DNA of 64,000 nt, from NCBI GenBank assembly GCA_963784895.1, contig CAWATM010000007.1, positions 186,001-250,000 of the forward strand, given 5' to 3'. The notes below the pieces were generated by a model, which was not told where the DNA came from, searched no databases, and saw nothing but the letters and a program-made list of their open reading frames with translations. Numbering within the stretch: position 1 is the stretch's first letter; the number at the start of each line of letters is the position of its first letter. Made by a program: the position numbers and the translations under genes. This DNA is from Gaiellasilicea sp963784895 (lineage in GTDB: Bacteria > Actinomycetota > Thermoleophilia > Gaiellales > Gaiellaceae). Positions 41,989 to 49,219 of the stretch are shown in pieces.

Positions 41989-42624
41989 CTAGCGGCGGCG
42001 GACGAGGGTGACGCCGTCGCGCACGGTCAGCTGGACGGCGACGACGCGGTCGTCGGAGGCGAGCTTGTCGTTCAGAGCGGCGATCAGCCTCGTCGTCTCA
42101 TCGGGCGGGTCGAGCACGCGCCCGCTCCAGAGGGTGTTGTCGATCGCGATCAGCGCGCGCTCGGAGAGCCGCGGCAGCACCGCCTCGTAGTAGGCGTCGT
42201 AGTTCTCCTTGTCCGCGTCGATGAAGACGAAGTCGAACTCGCCCGCGAGCGTCGCGATCGTCTCCAGCGCCGGCCCGAGATGGAGCGTGACCTTGCTTCC
42301 GTGCGGACTCCGGTCGAAGTAGCGCTGGGCAACCTCGGCGTGCTTCGGGTCGATGTCCAGCGTGTCGATCCGCCCGTCCGGCGGCAGCGCGGCCGCCATC
42401 GAGAGCGCCGAGTAGCCGGTGAAGGTGCCGATCTCGAGCACCCGCTTCGCACCGGAGCCGGCGACGAGCAACTCGAGGAACCGCCCCTCGATCGGCCCGG
42501 TCAGCATCTGCGGGGACGCCATCGTCGCCTTCGTCTCCGCGGCCAACTCGGCGAGCAGCGCCTCGGGAGGGGTCGTATGCCGCTCGGAGTACTCCTCCAG
42601 CTCCTCCTCGACGAGGAAGCTCAT
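41989..42624 (-). CDS. Class I SAM-dependent O-methyltransferase (catechol O-methyltransferase-like)
   Basis: This 211-residue enzyme begins MSFLVEEELEEYSERHTTPP. SAM-binding motif I is VLEIGTFTGYSALSMAAAL. Acidic residues in IDTLDIDPKHAEVAQRYF and the metal-binding FDFVFIDADKENYDAYYEAV follow, then IAIDNTLWSGRVLDP (N/D ligands). This is methyltransferase family 3 (PF01596), Mg-dependent, acting on catechols or caffeoyl-CoA-like phenols. The stop codon of the MBL gene overlaps its ATG (ATGA), so the two are translated together. Confidence 0.93.
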   Translation of the reverse strand: MSFLVEEELEEYSERHTTPPEALLAELAAETKATMASPQMLTGPIEGRFLELLVAGSGAKRVLEIGTFTGYSALSMAAALPPDGRIDTLDIDPKHAEVAQRYFDRSPHGSKVTLHLGPALETIATLAGEFDFVFIDADKENYDAYYEAVLPRLSERALIAIDNTLWSGRVLDPPDETTRLIAALNDKLASDDRVVAVQLTVRDGVTLVRRR

Positions 42625-43289
42625 CGCTCGACCCTCGAGCCGCCGACGATCGCCTCGCGCCCAGCGGAGAAGCGCACCATCGCCTTGCCCTTGCCGTCGT
42701 AGTCGGGCGACCAGACGACGAGCGTGGCCTCCTCGCCGCCGACGCGGACCGCCTCGTCGATCGACGCCGCCTCGCCGCGCCAGTAGCGCACGAACGGGTT
42801 CTCCTCCCACTCGCGGCCGATCGTCGTCTCGTCCGTGTGCCCCGGCAGGACGCGCACCTCGGGCGGCAGCGTCATCAGCGTGTCCATCACCGACGCCCTG
42901 ATCGGCGCGGCATCCGGGCCACCGCCGACGGCATCCTTGAAGAGGATGTCCGCCGTGAAGGCGACCGTCTCGTTCGCGACGAAGGCGAGGTGGTCGGGCG
43001 CGTGGCCGGGAGTCTCGAGCGCCTCGATCGTGAGCCCGCCGGTCTCGAGTGGGCCCTTGACGATCTCGACGCCGTAGCGCTCGACGAGCTCCGCGTCGCC
43101 GGCGACGTGATCCGGGTGTGAGTGCGTCGTGAGCAGGTGCGTGACCTTCAGGCGCTCGCGCTCCACGACCTCGTGCAGCGGGTCGAGCGGCGCGCCGCTG
43201 TCGATGAAGACGGCCGTCCCGCCGGGCTCGTCCGCAAGCAGGTAGGCGTTCGAGAGCCAGTCGGGATGCATGCTCCGCTCGATCAGCAC
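42621..43289 (-). CDS. Metallo-beta-lactamase fold hydrolase (glyoxalase II-like)
   Basis: This 222-residue di-metal hydrolase has the HxHxDH signature in LLTTHSHPDHVAGDAELVER. Further ligands are in ETPGHAPDHLAFVANE, AFTADILFKDAVGG and VLPGHTDETTIGREWEENPF. Size and order match glyoxalase II or persulfide-dioxygenase-like hydrolases of thioesters. The start is GTG 43289 (MLIERSMHPDWLSNAYLLAD); GTG 43304 would add five residues. Its C-terminus extends about 40 residues past the fold (EEATLVVWSPDYDGKGKAMV). It is coupled to the downstream O-methyltransferase. Confidence 0.9.
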   Translation of the reverse strand: MLIERSMHPDWLSNAYLLADEPGGTAVFIDSGAPLDPLHEVVERERLKVTHLLTTHSHPDHVAGDAELVERYGVEIVKGPLETGGLTIEALETPGHAPDHLAFVANETVAFTADILFKDAVGGGPDAAPIRASVMDTLMTLPPEVRVLPGHTDETTIGREWEENPFVRYWRGEAASIDEAVRVGGEEATLVVWSPDYDGKGKAMVRFSAGREAIVGGSRVER

Positions 43290-43386
43290 GGCGAGACCGT
43301 ACACCGCGAGAAAGGATCGCGGCCGACGAGGACTCTTCCCCTGTGGGTGCGCGCGCTCGCGAGAGCCGCGCGCGCCTGGGCCTCTC

Positions 43387-44607
43387 CTACGGCGCCGGCG
43401 GCAGCGCCGGGACAGGCACCGCAGGAACCGGCACCGGCGGAGCGCTCGCCCCAGCGGCGCCCGCCGCGCCGGTCGCGGTCTCGACGACGTCCGCAAGAGC
43501 CGGTGAGGCCGGCGGCGCCGGCAGGGGAAGCGGCGACGAGGACGGCGGCGGCACCGGCAGCGCGACCGGCAGCGGCGGACCGGCAGCCTGCTCGAGGACG
43601 GCTTCGACCGTCCCGACGACGCCGGGGAGCGAGGGTGGCGGCTGCGGCTGGTCGGCGTCACTGGCCGGAGCGGTACCGGCCTCGGGCACGGTCCGAGGAA
43701 TCGGCGGGGGCACCGCAGCAGGCTGCGACCGCGGCCGAGGCGGCACCGTCGGCGTGGGCGGGGGCGCAGCATGGACGACGGTGCGGGCCGGGAGCGCGGC
43801 CGGCTTCGCCGCGCGGGCGGGTGGAGCGGCGGTGATGCGGCCAGCGGCAGTCCGTTTGGCGGGAGCGGCAGTCCGTTCGGCGGGAGCGGCACTCGGCGCG
43901 GCGACAACGGGCGCCGGCCGGAGCCCGTCGGCCTGGGAGACCGGAACGGCGACGCTTGCACCGCCAACCGTGAGCACTGCGGCGCCGAGCGTACCGGCGG
44001 CGCGCGGGGCCAGCGCGGCGAGCTCGACGCGCGACCAGAGCCCTGCAATCCAGCCGGGTAGCGGCGGCAGGAAGATCGGCCGACGGACTGCGACGGTCGG
44101 CGGATCGAGCACGTCGCGCAGCGACCGCCGGGCGCGGAAGAGGAGCATCTGGACCGAGCCCACCGTCGAGTCGAGCTCCTCGGCGATCTCGGCGTAGGAG
44201 AGGCCGACGATCTCGCGGAGCACGAAGATGCGCCGCTGCTCGGGCGGCAGCGTCGCGAGCGCCTCGCTCAGCACGCGCGACCGCTCGTACGGGAGCTCGG
44301 CCGTGGTTGGGAAGTCCGCGTCATCGACGAGCTCCTCACGCGGGCGGCGCTGGGCGTTCCGGAAGCGGCGGCGCCGCACGTTCTCCGAGATCGCGAGCAG
44401 CCACGCTCGCGGCGACTCCGGCCGCGCGCCGCGCAGGACGGCGCGGTAGGCGTCCGCGAACGCAGCCTGCGTCACGTCCTCCGCGTCCTGCGGGTTCCCG
44501 AGCTTGCGCAGCGCCGCCCGGTAGACGTCGCCGCGAAGCCCCCGGTAGAGCTCCTCGAAGGTGAGATCTACCCCGGCACGAGCGGTGTCGGGTCGGCTCG
44601 TGGCCAT
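43387..44607 (-). CDS. ECF sigma factor with C-terminal membrane span and long Pro/Ala-rich tail
   Basis: This is a 406-residue protein. Residues 14-85 are sigma region 2 (DVYRAALRKLGNPQDAEDVT, then QAAFADAYRAV) and 110-165 are region 4 (LPPEQRRIFVLREIVGLSYA, then EIAEELDSTVGSVQMLLFRA). Residues 195-223 (AALAPRAAGTLGAAVLTVGG plus ASVAVPV) form a probable membrane span. The last 180 residues are low-complexity Pro/Ala/Val, likely outside the membrane. No anti-sigma gene is adjacent. Control may therefore be intramolecular, with tail or membrane state governing release of the sigma domains. It matches the idea of ECF factors with C-terminal extensions. Confidence 0.9.
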   Translation of the reverse strand: MATSRPDTARAGVDLTFEELYRGLRGDVYRAALRKLGNPQDAEDVTQAAFADAYRAVLRGARPESPRAWLLAISENVRRRRFRNAQRRPREELVDDADFPTTAELPYERSRVLSEALATLPPEQRRIFVLREIVGLSYAEIAEELDSTVGSVQMLLFRARRSLRDVLDPPTVAVRRPIFLPPLPGWIAGLWSRVELAALAPRAAGTLGAAVLTVGGASVAVPVSQADGLRPAPVVAAPSAAPAERTAAPAKRTAAGRITAAPPARAAKPAALPARTVVHAAPPPTPTVPPRPRSQPAAVPPPIPRTVPEAGTAPASDADQPQPPPSLPGVVGTVEAVLEQAAGPPLPVALPVPPPSSSPLPLPAPPASPALADVVETATGAAGAAGASAPPVPVPAVPVPALPPAP

Positions 44608-44643
44608 GTCGAAGTAACGTTCGTAAAGAAGAAAAGGATGCGA

Positions 44644-45144
44644 TCAGCGCTCGACACGGCGCTTTGCCGCGCGGAGCCAGAGGCGCCTCGTCAGCCCGCT
44701 GAAAGGACGGATCACGAGCCAGTAAGCGCCGAAGCGGCGCCGGGACGCCGCGTCGGTGAGGAAGACGCGTGTCTCGGTCTCGAGCCGTGCACCCTCCCCG
44801 TCTGGCAGCGCGCGGAGGTCAAGAGCGAGCTTCGCGTACCCGGGCTCGGTGAAGTGGACGAAGTCCTCGCCGGAGCGGGTGCCGCCGCGGCGAGACCAGG
44901 GCTGCCCGATCAGGACGAGCGTCTCCGGGTCGTGGAGCCGGAAGCCCTGCGCCTGCAGCGACGCCCAGATCGGGCCGCGCGGCGCCGCCCTGAGGCCGCG
45001 CAGGCGAAAGAGGATCGAGACCAGCGGCACGTCCTCGAGCCGCGTCTCCCGGGCAGCCGCGAGCGCAGCCTCCGGAGTAGCGTCGACGCGGAGCGAATGC
45101 CGCTCGCGGTGGTGGTAAACGGGGAGCGCGTCCGTGACCGTCAT
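44644..45144 (-). CDS. Conserved hypothetical protein, possible SRPBCC-type fold
   Basis: This 166-residue soluble protein begins MTVTDALPVYHHRERHSLRV. The order of predicted elements (N-terminal strand, helix DATPEAALAAARETRLEDVP, strands through FVHFTEPGYAKLALDLRALP and RLETETRVFLTDAASRRRFG, then a long C-terminal helix GLTRRLWLRAAKRRVER) recalls ligand-binding SRPBCC proteins. The closing YWLVIRPFSG motif is typical of this unnamed actinobacterial group. I cannot assign a function. It lies 36 bp upstream of the sigma factor gene on the same strand and is divergent from the gene at 45178. Confidence 0.7.
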   Translation of the reverse strand: MTVTDALPVYHHRERHSLRVDATPEAALAAARETRLEDVPLVSILFRLRGLRAAPRGPIWASLQAQGFRLHDPETLVLIGQPWSRRGGTRSGEDFVHFTEPGYAKLALDLRALPDGEGARLETETRVFLTDAASRRRFGAYWLVIRPFSGLTRRLWLRAAKRRVER

Positions 45145-45177
45145 GCCCTGATGCTCTCAAACGGCGAGAATCGCCCG

Positions 45178-46524
45178 ATGCGCGTGGCCCTCGTCGTCCT
45201 CGCTCTGGCCGCGGCCGCGCCCGCGCAGGCAGGCGTCCGCGTCGTGCCGCCGTTCGATCCGGCCGACTACGCCGATCGCGCGGCCGTGGGGCTGCTCGTC
45301 CCCGGCGCCGGGCCGACGGTGACTCGCGAGGCGGCGCTCGCAGCGCTGCTGCAGGGGGAGCTCGAGCACGATCTCCTCGGCGGGATCGCCGACGGCGAGA
45401 ACACGATCGAGCTCGGGGAGCCGGGTGAGCCCGAGATCGTCGTCTCGCTCCCGCCTCCTGGGCGGAGCGACAACGACGTCCGTTATCCGATTGCGCTGCT
45501 CGGCGAGCGCGGCCTGCTCACGTCGGACTCGACCCGGATCGACGGGCTCGTCTCGGTCACCGATGTCGCGACTGGTCGCATCCGCGTCGTTCCGCACGAC
45601 GATGCCGTGCAGGCGCTCGAGACGCTCGACGACCGGATCGAGCGGAACTCGGACTGGCGCCTGCCGCTGACGATCGGCCTGGCTGCGCTCCTGATCGGGC
45701 TCGCCTTCGTCCGGCCGCAGCACGCGGTGCGGGCGCTGCTCGTCGTCTTGGCGGCGAACCTCTGGCTCAGCCCCCCGCTCGCGCTGGCCGCCGGCCTCGC
45801 CGTCCTGCTGCTGCCGCTCGGCTGGGCGTGCGCGGCAATCCTGGCCGCCTACCTCGTCGCGCTCGGGCTCGACGCCGAGACCGTCGCGCTCTCGCCGTTC
45901 GGTCCTTCCCAATCCGGACGGTTCTACGGGATCAACAACTTGCTCGAGACGATGCTGCTCGCTCCCGCGCTTCTCGGCGCCGCCCTGCTCGGCCGCGCCG
46001 GGATCCTCGTGGCCGCGCTCGCCTTCATCACGATCGGCGGCAACCGCTTCGGGGCCGACGGTGGCGGCATCGTCGTCCTCGCCGCCGCCTATCTCGTCCT
46101 CTGGCTGCGTCTGCGCGGTGAGGCGCTGACGTGGCGGCTGGCCGGGCTGATCGCGGCCGGGGCGGTGGCGGTCGCGCTCGCACTGCTCGGCCTCGACGCG
46201 GCCACCGGAGCCTCGAGCCACGTCACGGACGCCGTCGGCGACGGCCCAGCCGCTCTCGCCGGCGACATCGCCGACCGGATCGAGCTCTCGGTTCGCCGGA
46301 CGGCCGCGAGCGCCGGTGCGGTCGCTGTCGTGCTCGGCTCGCTCGCGATCCTCGTCGCAGTTGCCCTGCGCTCTCCTCGGAGCGCCGTGCTCGATGCGTT
46401 CCTCGTCGCGATCGCCGTCTCCCTCGTCGTCAACGACACGCCCGGCGACGTGCTCGGTGCCGGGGCGGCGATCGCGATCGTGCTTGCTCGCTGCACGACC
46501 CGCGCACGGCTGGTTAAGCTCTGA
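45178..46524 (+). CDS. Polytopic membrane protein with GRFYG motif, function unknown
   Basis: This 448-residue protein starts at ATG 45178 with a signal-like helix (MRVALVVLALAAAAPAQAGV). Residues 30-150 look extracytoplasmic, with a Ser/Asp-rich region. From residue 160 there are about nine spans. A conserved central segment reads SPFGPSQSGRFYGINNLLET and GNRFGADGGGIVVLAAAYLV, which is also seen in a family of actinobacterial membrane proteins attached to alkaline-phosphatase-like domains. Here the extracellular part is too short to be a phosphatase. The next gene is a lipoprotein cytochrome c four bases on, and they may form one unit. Confidence 0.75.
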   Translation: MRVALVVLALAAAAPAQAGVRVVPPFDPADYADRAAVGLLVPGAGPTVTREAALAALLQGELEHDLLGGIADGENTIELGEPGEPEIVVSLPPPGRSDNDVRYPIALLGERGLLTSDSTRIDGLVSVTDVATGRIRVVPHDDAVQALETLDDRIERNSDWRLPLTIGLAALLIGLAFVRPQHAVRALLVVLAANLWLSPPLALAAGLAVLLLPLGWACAAILAAYLVALGLDAETVALSPFGPSQSGRFYGINNLLETMLLAPALLGAALLGRAGILVAALAFITIGGNRFGADGGGIVVLAAAYLVLWLRLRGEALTWRLAGLIAAGAVAVALALLGLDAATGASSHVTDAVGDGPAALAGDIADRIELSVRRTAASAGAVAVVLGSLAILVAVALRSPRSAVLDAFLVAIAVSLVVNDTPGDVLGAGAAIAIVLARCTTRARLVKL

Positions 46525-46528
46525 ACCG

Positions 46529-46921
46529 ATGCGTCGTGCCGCCGTCATGCTCGCTCTGCTCGCCCTCGCGACCGGCCTCGCCGGCTGCGGTGGGGAAGAG
46601 GAGGTCACCCCGACGCCGGAGACGATCGTCGGGACCCTGCCGGAGGCGACGACGGCGGAGGAGCCTTCGTCGACGGTCGAAGGGGATGCCTCGAACGGCG
46701 CCCAGATCTTCGCCTCGGCGGGCTGCGGCGGCTGCCACACGCTCGAGGCGGCTGGCTCGTCGGGCACCGTCGGCCCGAACCTGGACGAGTCGCAGCCCGA
46801 TGTCGCGCTGACGGTCGACCGGGTCACCAACGGCCAGGGCGCGATGCCCGCGTTCTCGGACAGTCTGAACGAGCAGGAAATCGCCGACGTCGCCGCGTAC
46901 GTCGTCGAGTCGACCTCCTGA
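46529..46921 (+). CDS. Lipoprotein cytochrome c
   Basis: This 130-residue protein has a lipobox LATGLAGC at residues 14-21, a Thr/Pro/Glu linker, and a C-terminal class I cytochrome c domain. Heme is attached at SAGCGGCHTLEAAG (CxxCH), and the distal methionine is in NGQGAMPAFSDSLNEQEIAD. It would be anchored on the outer face of the membrane and carry single electrons, for example to a terminal oxidase. No oxidase genes occur in the window. It overlaps the HAD gene by a CTGA junction. Confidence 0.92.
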   Translation: MRRAAVMLALLALATGLAGCGGEEEVTPTPETIVGTLPEATTAEEPSSTVEGDASNGAQIFASAGCGGCHTLEAAGSSGTVGPNLDESQPDVALTVDRVTNGQGAMPAFSDSLNEQEIADVAAYVVESTS

Positions 46922-47745
46922 CCCTCCCCGACGGCTTTCCCCGCGACGTCGCGGCGATCGCCTGCGACCTCGATCGCACGCTGACCTGGGAGGACGGCGC
47001 GCTGCGGCCACGGACGACGGCCGCGCTGCAGGCCGCCCGCGCCGCCGGGATCCATGTCGTGCTCGCAACCGGCCGCATGTACCGCTCCGTCCTCCCCTAC
47101 GCGCAGGCGGCGGGGATCGAGGCGCCGCTCGTCTGCTACCAGGGCGCCGCCGTCGTCGATCCCAAGACCGGTGACTGGCTCCTGCACGAGCCGATTCCGC
47201 TCGCGCTGGCGCGCGAAGCGATCGGCGCCGTGGAAGCCGAGGGGTTTGCGCTGAACTGCTACGTCGACGACGACCTCTGCGTCGCCGCGATCACCGACAA
47301 CGCCCGTGCGTACGCCGATTTCCAGAGCATCCCGCTGCACGAGGTCGGTCCTCTGCTCGCCTGGATCGAGCGCCCGCCGACGAAGCTCGTCGTCGTCGAC
47401 GATCCCGACCGCCTCGACGTGCTCCGGCCGCGCCTCGAGGAGCGCTTCGGCGAGCGCCTCTTCATCGCCAAGTCGCTGCCGCACTTCCTCGAGCTCGCGA
47501 GCCCGGCGATCTCGAAGGGCACCGGCCTTGCGTTCGTGGCCGGGCAGCTCGGCTTCGCAGCCGAGCACACGGTCGCGTTCGGCGACGGCGAGAACGATCT
47601 CGAGCTGCTCGAGTGGGCCGGCTTCGGCGTCGCGGTCGCAAACGCACACGACGGACTGAAGGCCCGCGCCGACTGGATCTGCCCCGGCGCCGCCGAGGAA
47701 GGCGTCGCGCAGGTGCTCGAGGCCGTCCTAGACTTGCTCCCATGA
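46918..47745 (+). CDS. HAD-superfamily Cof-type phosphatase
   Basis: This 275-residue hydrolase has catalytic motif I IACDLDRTLTWEDG (D-x-D-x-T), motif II VLATGRMYRSV, the C2 cap typical of Cof/YidA proteins, and motif IV FGDGENDLELLEWAGFGVAV. Typical substrates are sugar phosphates or flavin phosphates. Motif I precedes every ATG, GTG or TTG in frame. The first plausible start is CTG 46918, which overlaps the cytochrome stop as CTGA and gives LTLPDGFPRDVAAIACDLDR. The stop overlaps the serS ATG. Confidence 0.87.
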   Translation: MTLPDGFPRDVAAIACDLDRTLTWEDGALRPRTTAALQAARAAGIHVVLATGRMYRSVLPYAQAAGIEAPLVCYQGAAVVDPKTGDWLLHEPIPLALAREAIGAVEAEGFALNCYVDDDLCVAAITDNARAYADFQSIPLHEVGPLLAWIERPPTKLVVVDDPDRLDVLRPRLEERFGERLFIAKSLPHFLELASPAISKGTGLAFVAGQLGFAAEHTVAFGDGENDLELLEWAGFGVAVANAHDGLKARADWICPGAAEEGVAQVLEAVLDLLP

Positions 47746-48941
47746 TCGACCTGAAGGCCGCGCGCAACGAGCCGGAGAGCTATCGCGCCGCGCTCGCCCG
47801 CAAGGGCGCCGGCGACGCGTTCGACGCGTTGCTCGCGGCCGACGAGCGCTGGCGTGTGCTCGTGCCGCGGCTGGACGAGCTGCGCGGGAAGACCAAGCTG
47901 AAGGGCAAGCCCTCGCCCGAGCAGCTCGCCGAGCTGCAGCAGGTGAAGGAGCAGCTGCGCGCCGCCGAGGAGGAGTACGCCGCGGCCGAGGCGGCACGCG
48001 ACGAGCTCGCTCTCCGCCTCCCCAACCTGCCACATCCGGACATCCCGGACGGGTCGACCGAGGACGACGTCGCGGAGGTGCGTCGCGTCGGTGAGCCACG
48101 TTCCGCCGAGAGCGCGCGCGAGCACGTCGACGTCGGCCGGTTCGACATGGAGCGCGCAGCGCGGATGTCCGGCTCCCGCTTCGGCTACTGGATCGGCGAC
48201 ACGGCCCGCCTCTCGCTCGCCCTCTACGCCTTCGCACTCGAGCGCCTCGCCGCGAAGGGGTTCGTCACCGTGCTGCCGCCTGTGCTCGTCCGCGAGGGTG
48301 CGCTCATCGGCACCGGCGCGTTCCCCTCCGACGAGGCGAACGTCTACGAGCTCCCGGACGATGGGCTCTATCTCGCCGGTACGGCCGAGATCCCGCTCGC
48401 CAGCCTGCACGCCGGCGAGATCCTCGACGCCGCCGAGCTGCCGCTGCGGTACGTCGCGTTCTCGCCCTGCTTCCGCCGCGAGGCCGGCGCCGCCGGCCGC
48501 GACACCCGCGGGATGATTCGCGTTCACCAGTTCAACAAGGTGGAGCAGTTCTCGCTGACCCGGCCGGAAGACTCGTGGGACGAGCACGAGCAGCTGCTCG
48601 CGAACACCGAAGAGCTCGTGCAGGAGCTGGGTCTGCCCTATCGCCTCGTCGTGCTCCCTGCAGGCGACATCTCCGCCGCCGCCGCGAAGACCTACGACGT
48701 CGAGATCTGGTTTCCGAGCCAGGACCGGTATCGCGAGACGGCCTCGATCTCGAACACGACCGATTTCCAGGCGAGACGGCTGGGGATCCGCTGGCGCGGC
48801 GAGCACGGGCCCGAGCCCCTGCACACGCTGAACGGGACCGCCGTCGTCGATCGCATGGCGCTCGCGATCCTCGAGAACTTCCAGGGCGACGTGCCGGACG
48901 TGCTGCGCGAGTTCGGCGCTCCCGAGCGCGTCGCACGCTGA
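47742..48941 (+). CDS. serS: Seryl-tRNA synthetase
   Basis: This 399-residue class II synthetase charges tRNA-Ser. The N-terminal coiled-coil arm (residues 1-100, MIDLKAARNEPESYRAALAR and the ELQQVKEQLRAAEEEYAAAE helix) binds the long variable arm. The catalytic core shows motif 2 as FRREAG and RGMIRVHQFNKVEQFS, and motif 3 as NGTAVVDRMALAILENFQGD. The GTAEIPLASLHAGEIL segment supplies the TAE serine-binding loop. The arm and core lengths are normal. The ATG overlaps the HAD stop (ATGA), and the cognate tRNA-Ser follows 19 bases after the stop. Confidence 0.97.
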   Translation: MIDLKAARNEPESYRAALARKGAGDAFDALLAADERWRVLVPRLDELRGKTKLKGKPSPEQLAELQQVKEQLRAAEEEYAAAEAARDELALRLPNLPHPDIPDGSTEDDVAEVRRVGEPRSAESAREHVDVGRFDMERAARMSGSRFGYWIGDTARLSLALYAFALERLAAKGFVTVLPPVLVREGALIGTGAFPSDEANVYELPDDGLYLAGTAEIPLASLHAGEILDAAELPLRYVAFSPCFRREAGAAGRDTRGMIRVHQFNKVEQFSLTRPEDSWDEHEQLLANTEELVQELGLPYRLVVLPAGDISAAAAKTYDVEIWFPSQDRYRETASISNTTDFQARRLGIRWRGEHGPEPLHTLNGTAVVDRMALAILENFQGDVPDVLREFGAPERVAR

Positions 48942-48960
48942 CGACTAGACTCGTCGCCCG

Positions 48961-49047
48961 GGCGGGGTGCCGGAGCGGTCGAACGGGGCGGTCTTGAAAA
49001 CCGTTGGGCGTGCAAGCGTCCCGTGGGTTCAAATCCCACCCCCGCCG
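48961..49047 (+). tRNA. tRNA-Ser(TGA)
   Basis: An 87-nt class II tRNA starts with acceptor GGCGGGG and pairs with CCCCGCC near the 3' end. The anticodon loop CTTGAAAA carries TGA, which reads TCA and TCG. A long variable arm (TTGGGCGTGCAAGCGTCCC) is characteristic of serine tRNA. The T-arm is GTGGG-TTCAAAT-CCCAC. The discriminator is G, and CCA is not encoded. It lies immediately downstream of serS and may share its transcript. Confidence 0.95.
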
Positions 49048-49219
49048 CTGTCTTTCGCACGGACAGCACTTCCCACGCGGTTGCTGCGGCTCGCGCTTCT
49101 TCGCTCAAATTCACCCACGAATGGTTGAGCCCGATCAGAGGCTTCTACGCAACGCCTGCGCATTCGACGGACCTGCCAACCGGCCGCTCCTGCTCTTGAC
49201 AGCTCATCTGGAGCGTGAC

